Positions 1 through 18,500 of a stretch of DNA of 64,000 nt are shown here, piece after piece. Position 1 is the first letter of the stretch. Each line of letters starts with the position of its first letter. Source of the DNA: Lysobacter_I brunescens (lineage in GTDB: Bacteria; Pseudomonadota; Gammaproteobacteria; Xanthomonadales; Xanthomonadaceae); contig NZ_JBHTIF010000001.1 in assembly GCF_042677005.1 (NCBI RefSeq), positions 496,001-560,000 on the forward strand. Reading direction: 5' to 3'. Below the pieces are notes generated by a model. The model saw only the letters and a program-made list of their open reading frames with translations. It did no database searches and was not told where the DNA came from. Position numbers and translations under genes: made by a program.

Positions 1-1
1 C

Positions 2-112
2 TGGGGCGATTTCGAAGCCGAAGGCATCGTCGCGCGGCCGAAGATCGAGCTGTGCACCCGCAGCGGCAAGCGCCTGATCGCCAAGATCAAGTGCCGCGAC
101 TTCGCAACCTGA
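2..112 (+). CDS. ATP-dependent RNA ligase, C-terminal fragment (partial, 5' end outside window)
   Basis: Only the last 36 codons are in the window. The visible peptide contains EGIVARP and, about 20 residues later, LIAKIKCRDF, and it stops almost at once. In the covalent nucleotidyltransferase superfamily, motif IV is an EG-x-V block and motif V is a K-x-K block. Their order and spacing here match T4 Rnl2-like RNA ligases (PF09414 type), which seal RNA 3'-OH/5'-PO4 ends through a lysyl-AMP intermediate. The catalytic lysine motif I lies upstream of the window and cannot be checked. The gene sits 54 bp before a conserved unknown gene and then rtcB, which supports a role in RNA repair. A DNA ligase or capping-type enzyme is possible but less likely because no further C-terminal domain follows. 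Confidence 0.6.
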   Translation, partial: WGDFEAEGIVARPKIELCTRSGKRLIAKIKCRDFAT

Positions 113-166
113 CAACCCACCCGCGTGGCCGCGAGGACGGCCACGCGTTTTTCGAGAGTACGCATC

Positions 167-937
167 ATGCGCAAGGACATGTACAAGGTGATCGTCGAGC
201 GTCCGCGCCGTGGCGGCGGATATCGAAGCGAAGCGCCGATACCGGCCGACTTGGACGATTCGCCGAAGCAGGAAGGCCTGAAACGCCGACATCGCAGTCG
301 CAAATGCTTGAACGAGAACCTGCGCCCGCTGGAACGCTATCTCGCCTCGCAGGTGGGACGCCCGTGGGACAAGGTGTACTCGGAGATCAGCGCAGGCATC
401 GATCGTCGCAATACCGTGCAGCGGCATATCCATCAGCATCTGGAGGATTTCGTCGAGACCCGTGCCGTTGCCGATGGCGACACGATCCTCGTCTGGAATG
501 GTCGACTGGGTTATGAACCAGTCGGCAATCTGACCTGGCTCAGGTTTTATGTGGATCCGCGAACGGGTCTGCTTTGCCTGAACAGACAGGGCGCACGGAA
601 AAAGCGTGCGATCAGACTGCAGCAGAAGATCGAGCACCTGATTCGCCTGAAGAAGAGCCATGGCACCGGAATCGTGATCGATGACTCGACGCAGCTGCAC
701 ATGATCGATGGCATCTGGTATCGAATCACTCTGGCGAAGGTTGCCCGAAGCCGTTATCACGGCATCTTCGACAAACTGCGCGGCCTCCCGGCCTGCAGTT
801 GCCCGGACATCGTGGATGCAGGGGGTATTCCCAGCAATCTCACGCTCTTCGGACGCACCGGCGTGTACGCTGCCGACAAACAACAAGTTTCGGTGCGCGA
901 ACTGCGTGCCCGCCGCCTGGTCAACGCGGTATGTTGA
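167..937 (+). CDS. Conserved protein of unknown function in RNA-repair group
   Basis: A 256-residue protein, taken from the ATG at 167 because the in-frame extension to 125 overlaps poorly conserved sequence. It starts MRKDMYKVIVERPRRGGGY. The first 60 residues are rich in Arg and Lys (RRHRSRK), and a helical-looking middle follows (LNENLRPLERYLASQVGRPW, then HIHQHLEDFV). A second basic stretch (GARKKRAIRLQQKIEHLIRLKK) and a CSCP motif lie towards the C-terminus. There is no signal peptide or membrane segment, so it is probably cytoplasmic; the charge pattern would suit RNA or ribosome binding. I do not recognise a named domain. Its position between an RNA ligase end and rtcB, in the same direction with short gaps, suggests a shared transcript and a link to RNA repair. 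That function is inference. Confidence 0.75.
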   Translation: MRKDMYKVIVERPRRGGGYRSEAPIPADLDDSPKQEGLKRRHRSRKCLNENLRPLERYLASQVGRPWDKVYSEISAGIDRRNTVQRHIHQHLEDFVETRAVADGDTILVWNGRLGYEPVGNLTWLRFYVDPRTGLLCLNRQGARKKRAIRLQQKIEHLIRLKKSHGTGIVIDDSTQLHMIDGIWYRITLAKVARSRYHGIFDKLRGLPACSCPDIVDAGGIPSNLTLFGRTGVYAADKQQVSVRELRARRLVNAVC

Positions 938-988
938 ACACATGATTCGTGGTGCTGCGCGCGACCGACGCAGCACGGAGACACCCCA

Positions 989-2209
<1,221 letters not shown>

Positions 2210-2235
2210 GTGCCCGCGCTTGCGTGCCACAGGGA

Positions 2236-2259
2236 TGTGCGGGCGCGAACGCCCGCACA
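2236..2259. repeat. Perfect hairpin (10-bp arms) after rtcB
   Basis: The arms 2236-2245 and 2250-2259 are exact inverted repeats around a four-base CGAA loop, starting 27 bp after the rtcB stop. There is no T-tract, so it is not a terminator on its own. It may protect the 3' end of the transcript or be a REP-like element. A genome-wide copy count would decide. Confidence 0.6.
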
Positions 2260-2350
2260 AGGATGCGCGGGCCGGGCGTTCCGAAGCCGATCATGCACCG
2301 CCACGGATGGCATCCCCGCGCTAAATCGCAACGATGACTCGCAACACCGA

Positions 2351-2381
2351 GCCTTCCCCGTTCGCGGGGAAGGCTTTTTTT
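2351..2381 (+). terminator. Rho-independent terminator after rtcB
   Basis: A perfect 10-bp stem (2351-2360 with 2365-2374) closes a TTCG loop and is followed directly by seven T residues. It terminates the plus-strand RNA-repair transcript. The last T coincides with the stop codon of the convergent ABC transporter gene. There is no T-tract in the opposite direction, so it is not bidirectional. Confidence 0.92.
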
Positions 2382-4225
2382 CATGCGCCTTCGTTCGAGT
2401 CCTGCTGCTGCAACGCCCACATCTGCGCGTAGTGCCCACCGTGTGCGAGCAGTTCGCCGTGGCGGCCGCGTTCGACGATGCGGCCCTGGTCCATGACCAG
2501 GATCTCGTCGGCGTTCATCACCGTGGACAGGCGGTGGGCGATGACGATCGTGGTGCGACCTTCGGCGATGCGGTCCAGCTCGGCCTGGATCGCCTGTTCG
2601 GATTTCGAATCCAGCGCAGAGGTGGCTTCGTCGAAGATCAGGATGGCAGGATTCTTCAGCAGTGCACGGGCGATGGCGACGCGCTGCTTCTCGCCGCCGG
2701 ACAGCTTCAGGCCGCGTTCGCCGACTTCGGTGTCGTAGCCGTCGGGGAAGGCGAGGATGCGGTCGTGGATGTGCGCCGCCTTGGCGGCTGCCTCGACCTC
2801 CTCGCGGCTGGCGTCGGGCCGGCCGTAGAGGATGTTGTAGTGGATGGTGTCGTTGAACAGCACGGTGTCCTGCGGAACGATCGCGATGGCCTGTCGCAGC
2901 GACGCCTGGGTCACGTCGCGGAGGTCGCGCACCGCACCGTCGGCATCCTCGACCGCGATGCGACCGGCGTCGACGTCGTAGAAGCGATACAGCAGCCGCG
3001 CCAGCGTCGACTTGCCGGAACCGGAATGGCCGACCACGGCGACGGTGCCGCCGCGCGGCACCTCGAAACTGATCCCGCGCAGGATCTCGCGGCGCGGATC
3101 GTAGCCGAAGCGTACGTCCTCGAAACGCAGGCTCGGGCGCTCCGCGCGCAGCGGCACGGCGTCGCTGCGGTCCTGCACGTCCATGCGTTCGTCGAGCAGG
3201 CCGAACAGGCGTTCGAGGTTGGTGAAGGCCTGCTTGATCTCGCGGTACATCATGCCGAGCAGGTTCAGCGGTGCGGACAGCTGCAGCAGCAGGGTGTTGA
3301 CCAGGACGAGGTCGCCGATGCTCATCCGTCCATCGACGACGCCGTCAGCGGCGCGCCACATCATCGCGCTCACGCCGAGGGCGACGATCGCGGCCTGGCC
3401 GAGGTTGAGCACGCCGAGCGTCTTGCGCGACATGACCTGCGCTTCTTCCAGTTTCACCAGCGTCTGGTCGTAGCGCCGGGCTTCGTGCTCTTCGTTGCCG
3501 AAGTACTTCACGGTCTCGTAGTTGAGCAGCGAGTCGACCGCGCGCTCGTTGGCGCGGGTGTCGGCCTCGACCGAGGCGCGGTAGTAGGCCGTGCGCCATT
3601 CGGTGACGACGAAGGTGTAGGCGATGTAGGCCGCGAGCGTGATCATCACGATCAGCGCGAAGCTCCAGTCGTACATCCAGACCAGCACGATGGTGGCCAG
3701 CGCCACTTCGAACAGGGTCGGCAGGATGGTGTAGATCACCCAGTCGAGCAGATCGGAGATGGCCTCGCCGCCGCGTTCGACATCGCGCGCGACGCCGCCG
3801 GTGCGGCGTGCGAGATGAAAGCGCAGCGACAGCGCGTGCAGGTGGCGGAACACCTGCAGCGTGACCCGGCGCGAGACCCGGGCCATGACCCGCGCGAACA
3901 CGACCTGGCGCAGTTCGGCGAACAGCGTAGTGGCGATGCGCGAGGCGCCGTAGGCGATGAGCAGGCCGACCGGCAGCACGAGCGCCGTCGGCTGGCCGCG
4001 CAGGTCGAGCGCATCGACCAGTTCCTTCAGGGTCAACGGCACCGCGAGGTTGGCGAGCTTGCCGATCACCACCAGGCCCAGCGCGAACAGGATGCGGGCC
4101 AGGAAGGGGCGCAGGTACGGCGCGAGTTCGCGGAGCACCTGCCATTCGGTACGCGAGGTCGCGCGCACGGCGGAAGGCACGACGGTGGGCGCCGGCGTTT
4201 CGGGCGCAGTGGTCTGGGAAGTCAT
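2381..4225 (-). CDS. ATM1/HMT1-type ABC exporter (fused membrane and ATPase domains)
   Basis: A 614-residue half-transporter, counted from the ATG at 4225; a GTG at 4249 would add eight residues. The N-terminal half holds about six hydrophobic membrane segments, beginning near FLARILFALGLVVIGKLANL, and includes the NYETVKYFGNE cytoplasmic block typical of ATM1/ABCB7 proteins. The C-terminal half is a complete ATPase: Walker A GHSGSGKST, signature LSGGEKQR, Walker B ILIFDEATSALD and H-loop IAHRLS. ATM1 homologues work as homodimers and export glutathione- or sulfur-containing compounds linked to Fe-S cluster or metal homeostasis. The gene stands alone, divergent from a DUF4031 gene. It lies near the NRPS cluster but is separated from it by three genes on the other strand, so I do not treat it as the peptide exporter. 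Confidence 0.93.
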   Translation of the reverse strand: MTSQTTAPETPAPTVVPSAVRATSRTEWQVLRELAPYLRPFLARILFALGLVVIGKLANLAVPLTLKELVDALDLRGQPTALVLPVGLLIAYGASRIATTLFAELRQVVFARVMARVSRRVTLQVFRHLHALSLRFHLARRTGGVARDVERGGEAISDLLDWVIYTILPTLFEVALATIVLVWMYDWSFALIVMITLAAYIAYTFVVTEWRTAYYRASVEADTRANERAVDSLLNYETVKYFGNEEHEARRYDQTLVKLEEAQVMSRKTLGVLNLGQAAIVALGVSAMMWRAADGVVDGRMSIGDLVLVNTLLLQLSAPLNLLGMMYREIKQAFTNLERLFGLLDERMDVQDRSDAVPLRAERPSLRFEDVRFGYDPRREILRGISFEVPRGGTVAVVGHSGSGKSTLARLLYRFYDVDAGRIAVEDADGAVRDLRDVTQASLRQAIAIVPQDTVLFNDTIHYNILYGRPDASREEVEAAAKAAHIHDRILAFPDGYDTEVGERGLKLSGGEKQRVAIARALLKNPAILIFDEATSALDSKSEQAIQAELDRIAEGRTTIVIAHRLSTVMNADEILVMDQGRIVERGRHGELLAHGGHYAQMWALQQQDSNEGA

Positions 4226-4375
4226 GCAGGGATGATGAGGCCCGCGCACCCGCTTTCAAAGCCCGTAATCGGCCCATCCATGGTGTTCCAGCGTTCCATT
4301 CCATGCCGAGGAACAGCGGGTCCCGCCCTGCGTCATGCGGATTGCCGGCCCCGGCGCTGCGTGCTTCACTGGGCC

Positions 4376-4708
4376 ATGGCGGTCTATGTCGACAACGCGG
4401 TCTTCCCGTGGCGCGGCCGGCGCTGGGCGCACCTGATGGCCGACGATCTGGACGAACTGCATGCCTTCGCCGCACGGCTGGGCATGCCTCGTCACGCGTT
4501 CCAGGACAAGCGCAGCGTGGCGCATTACGACATCGACGAGGCCACGCGCATGCGGGCGCTCGAACTGGGCGCGATCGCGGTGTCGCGCATCGGGGACCGG
4601 GCGCGGATGCGTGCGATCATCGCCAACGCCCGCCGGCAGTGGAGCGGGCATGCGGCATCAGCGCCTGCGGTCAACGCAACCGCAGGCGCCGATGCCGCCT
4701 CCGACTGA
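4376..4708 (+). CDS. DUF4031 domain protein
   Basis: A 110-residue protein beginning MAVYVDNAVFPWRGRRWAHL, which matches the opening of the DUF4031 family (small bacterial proteins of unknown function). The motifs WAHLMADDLDELHAFA, RHAFQDK and HYDI lie in the first 65 residues. The last 20 residues are Ala-rich and probably disordered. There is no signal peptide. It precedes msrB by 32 bp in the same direction, so the two are probably cotranscribed. The much longer in-frame upstream extension is not plausible coding sequence because it runs antisense through the ABC transporter gene. Confidence 0.85.
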   Translation: MAVYVDNAVFPWRGRRWAHLMADDLDELHAFAARLGMPRHAFQDKRSVAHYDIDEATRMRALELGAIAVSRIGDRARMRAIIANARRQWSGHAASAPAVNATAGADAASD

Positions 4709-4740
4709 CATTCCCGCTGCGCGCACTTGGAGACATCGCG

Positions 4741-5205
4741 ATGCCCACGTTCGATCTGACCCCGCCCACCGATGCCCAGCGCGCCTTGCTGGCGGCGAAC
4801 CTGTCGCCCGAAGAGCGCCGCGTGCTGCTTTCGCACGGCACCGAAGCGCCCTTCTGCGGCGTGTTCCTCGACAACAAGCGCGATGGCGCCTACGTCTGCC
4901 GCTTCTGCGGCCTGCCGCTGTTCCGGTCCTCGGCCAAGTTCGATTCCGGCACCGGCTGGCCGAGCTTCTTCGCGCCTTATGCGGCCGAGCATGTGCGCAA
5001 TCTGCGCGACGACAGCCACGGCATGGTGCGGATCGAGATCGTCTGCGCGCGCTGCGAGTCGCACCTGGGCCACGTCTTCCCCGACGGCCCGAAGCCGACC
5101 GGGCTGCGCTACTGCCTGAACTCGGTGGCGCTGGGCTTCGTCGGCGACGGGGAGGCCCTGCCCGACCCGTTGGGACGCGGCGAACGGCTCGGCGGCCCCG
5201 GCTGA
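4741..5205 (+). CDS. msrB: Peptide-methionine (R)-S-oxide reductase MsrB
   Basis: A 154-residue protein of normal MsrB length. MsrB reduces the R epimer of methionine sulfoxide in proteins. The zinc site is complete (Cys53, Cys56, Cys102, Cys105, in CRFC and CARC pairs). The substrate block GTGWPSF is at 70-76, SHLGHVFPDGP follows the second zinc pair, and the nucleophile is Cys125 in RYCLNS. No separate resolving cysteine is obvious at the usual position near residue 70, so recycling may go directly through thioredoxin. No signal peptide is seen, so it should act in the cytoplasm. Confidence 0.95.
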   Translation: MPTFDLTPPTDAQRALLAANLSPEERRVLLSHGTEAPFCGVFLDNKRDGAYVCRFCGLPLFRSSAKFDSGTGWPSFFAPYAAEHVRNLRDDSHGMVRIEIVCARCESHLGHVFPDGPKPTGLRYCLNSVALGFVGDGEALPDPLGRGERLGGPG

Positions 5206-5296
5206 GGATGGGACCGTGGCCGGTGCACAGCCGGCCCGGACGGGGCGATAATGCCGCCCCTCGCAATCCATTCCGCAACGATCAGGCCGCCCTCCG

Positions 5297-5539
5297 ATGA
5301 CCGACACCCTGCCCGACCGCCTGTGCAACGACCCGCGCAGCCCGTACTACGACGCCGACCTGCTGGAACGCGGCATCGGCATCCGCTTCAACGGCGTGGA
5401 ACGCACCAACGTCGAGGAATACTGCGTCAGCGAAGGCTGGGTGCGGGTGATCGCCGGCAAGGCGCTGGACCGCCGCGGCCAGCCGATGACCATGAAGGTC
5501 AAGGGGACAGTCGAGCCGTTCTTCCGCAGCGACGACTGA
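5297..5539 (+). CDS. DUF3297 family protein
   Basis: An 80-residue protein with the DUF3297 pattern: DRLCNDPRSPYYD, then GIGIRFNGVERTNVEEYC, then a basic VKGTVEPFF end. The family is small, common in proteobacteria and of unknown function. It is sometimes labelled glutathione peroxidase in databases, which the sequence does not support because there is no peroxidase active-site block. It starts 91 bp after msrB in the same direction and is followed by a strong hairpin. Confidence 0.88.
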   Translation: MTDTLPDRLCNDPRSPYYDADLLERGIGIRFNGVERTNVEEYCVSEGWVRVIAGKALDRRGQPMTMKVKGTVEPFFRSDD

Positions 5540-5567
5540 CCGCGTCCGCCCTCCGGCGGACCACTGC

Positions 5568-5603
5568 GACGCCGCTGCCTCCGGGCAGCGGCGTCGTCGT
5601 TTT
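5568..5603 (+). terminator. Hairpin terminator between DUF3297 gene and NRPS cluster
   Basis: A perfect 12-bp stem (5568-5579 with 5584-5595) closes a TCCG loop, and a short four-T tract follows at 5600-5603. It lies in a 99-bp gap between two convergent genes, so it most likely ends the plus-strand transcript and may also slow transcription coming from the NRPS side. Confidence 0.7.
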
Positions 5604-5638
5604 CGAGAACGAGGCCTTGCGGACGGGACCTGGCCGGC

Positions 5639-15463
<9,825 letters not shown>

Positions 15464-15566
15464 CTATTGCTCCCTTCGATCCGATTGCCGCCGGCGCGCG
15501 CGTACGCGGCCGGCGATGTCGCACATTGCGATGACGCGACGCGCCCGACGCATCGGGCGGGCACGA

Positions 15567-18500
15567 CTACTCCACGAGGTCTTCCTGCTCGATCCGTGAG
15601 AACACCACGTCGAGCAGGCGTTCGATCGTCGGTCCCTCGAACAGGTCGCGCAGGCTCACGTCGACGCCCAGGGCATCCTGCGTGGCCATCGCCAGTCGCG
15701 TGGCGAGCAGCGAATGTCCACCGAGCGCGAAGAAGTTGTCGTGGACGCCGACCTGCGCCACGCCGAGCAGTTGCGACCAGATGCGGGCCATCTCTTCTTC
15801 GATCGGGGTGCGCGGCGCGACGTAGGCGGCGCGTCCGCCGAAGTCGCCCGCATCCGGCGCCGGCAATGCGCGTCGGTCCAGCTTGCCGTTGGCGTTCAGC
15901 GGCCAGCCGTCCACCTGCACGTAGGCCGAGGGCAGCATGTATTCGGGCAGCTGGCGCTGCAGCCCCTGGCGCAGCGCGTCCGGCAGGTCCGGCGCGCCGT
16001 CACCCTCGACGCGGTAATACGCGACCAGCCGCGCGGCGCGATCGCCGGCGTCCTGTCGCGCCAGTACCACGGCATCGCGCACGCCCGGCAGTGCGGCCAG
16101 TCGCGATTCGATCTCGCCCAGTTCGATGCGGTAACCGCGCACCTTCACCTGGAAATCGTTGCGGCCGACGTATTCGAGACTGCCGTCCGTGCGCATCCTC
16201 GCCAGGTCGCCCGAGCGATAGATACGTTCGCCCGGGCGGAAGGGATCGGCGACGAAGCGTTCGGCGGTCAGCGCATCGCGGTCGAGATAACCGCGCGCGA
16301 CGCCGCCGCCACCGATGTGGATCTCGCCGACCACGCCGAACGGACACAGCTGTCCCTGCGGATCGAGCACGTAGAGGCTGACGTCGTCGTAGCGCACGCC
16401 GATCGGGCTCGGGCCTTCGTGGTCGGTGTCGGCCACGGTCATCTCGCGCCAGGTCGAAATGACCGTGGTTTCGGTGATGCCGTACACCTGGACCAGCCGC
16501 GTCGCCGCGTTGCGCGGATCGGCGAACCACGGCTTGAGCATCTTCGCGTCCAGCGCCTCGCCGCCGAAGATCAGCGTGCGCAGCGCATGCCGGTCGTCGC
16601 TGCGTGCCTGCGCTTCGATGAGCGCGCGCAGCGCGCCGGGCGTCTGGTCGATCAGAGTCACGCGCTCGCGGCACAACAGGTCGTGGAACGCATCCGCCGA
16701 ACGCGCCACGTCGCGCGGCACCACCACGAGACGGCCGCCGTGGCGCAGCGCGCCCCAGATCTCCCAGACCGAGAAATCGAAGGCGAACGAGTGGAACAGC
16801 GCGACCACGTCGTCGGCACGGAAACCGGACCACGAGGCCGTAGTCGCGAACAGGCGATCGATCTGCCGGTGCTCGACCATCACGCCTTTCGGCTCGCCGG
16901 TGGAACCGGAGGTGTAGATCACGTAGGCCAGATGATCCGGGCGCAGGCCGACGGCCGCGGGATCCGGATTCGTCTCCGGCATCGCGGCCCATAGACCGGC
17001 ATCGTCATCGATGTCGACGATGCGCGGCCGCCCGTCGGCCACGACATCCGCAAGCGCTTCGGCCAGCAGCGGTCGCGCGGCGGCATCGGCCAGGACCAGC
17101 GTCGGCCGCGCATCGGCCAGCACGTAGGCGAGGCGGTCCGCCGGATACGACAGATCCAGCGGCACGTAGCCGCCGCCGGACTTGAGCACGGCCACCACCG
17201 ATTCGACCACGCCGATGCCGCGCTCCATGCAGATCGCGACGCGGCTTTCCGGCGCGACGCCCTGCGCGCGCAGCCAGTGCGCGAGACGATTGGCGCGGGC
17301 ATTGAGCGCGCCGTATCGCAATGCGTCGTCGCCGCAGCTCACCGCGATCGCATCCGGGGCATGCGCGGCCTGCGCCTCGAAGCGGGCATGGATCGGCGTG
17401 CTGCGGTCGTATTCGCGCACGTCCGCGCCGAACGCGAGGAGGCGCGCGCGCGCATCGGGATCGCAGGCCTCGAAGGCGGCCAGCGGCCGGTGCGGATCGG
17501 CGATGCACGCGGCCAGCAGGTGCCGGTAGGTCCGTGCGATGCCTTCGATCGTGCCGTGGTCGTACAGGTCGGCCGCATAGCTCCACAGCATCGTCACCCC
17601 GTCGGGATCGTGGCGCGCGCGCGGGATCATGATCACGTCGAAGTCGAACTTCGAGGTGTCGTTGCTGTACACCTCGTGGATGTCGAGCGTGAACTCCGGC
17701 CACGCCAGGCGCGGTCCCGTCGAATTGTGCGAGCTGAAGGCCACCTGGAACAGCGGATTGCGGCCGGCGTCGCGCTCGGGCTGCACTTCGCGCACCACCC
17801 ACTCGAACGGTGCTTCCTGGTGGTCATAGGCTTCGGCGAGATCCGCCATCACGCGGTCGAGCAGGGTCCGGTAGCTCGGATCGCCGGACAGGTTGCAGCG
17901 GACCGGCACCATGTTCACGAACATGCCGACCAGGCCTTCGGCACGGCGCGCGACGCGATTGGCGACGGCCGACCCGATCACGAAATCGTCGCAGCCGGCG
18001 TAGCGCGAGATCGTCAGCTGGAACACCGCCTGCATCGCGGCGTACAGGGTCACGCCCTCGCGACGGCAGAACGCGCGCAGTTCGCAGACCAGCGCCTTCG
18101 GCAATTCGACGCGCACCTGGCCACCGCGATAACTGGGGACTGCAGGCCGGGGCCGGTCAGTGATCATCGGCAGCTGCAGCGCGGCACCCGCGAGCTTGTC
18201 CTTCCAGTAGCGCGCCTGGCGGCGGAAACGCGCGGCCGCTGCCTCGCTGCGCTGCCAGTTCGCGTAATCACCGAACTGCGCGACCATCGGCGGCAGGTCC
18301 GGCGCTTCGCCACGGCCCATCGCGTCGTAGATCGCCAGCAGTTCGCGCAGGATCAGGTTCATGCTCCAGCCGTCGTGCACGTAGTGCTGCTCGACCTGGA
18401 TCAGCAGGTGTTCGTCCGCGGAGAGGCGCACGAGCGTGAATTTCGCCAGCGGCAGCTGCGCGAGATCGAACCTGCGGAACACCTGCGACTCGATCAGCGC

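Noticed and set aside
2381..4225. ABC exporter considered as the peptide exporter of the NRPS cluster
   Set aside because: Its sequence is of the ATM1/HMT1 type, and three unrelated genes on the opposite strand separate it from the NRPS operon.
5297..5539. DUF3297 gene considered as glutathione peroxidase
   Set aside because: Some databases carry that label, but no peroxidase active-site residues or fold pattern are present in 80 residues.
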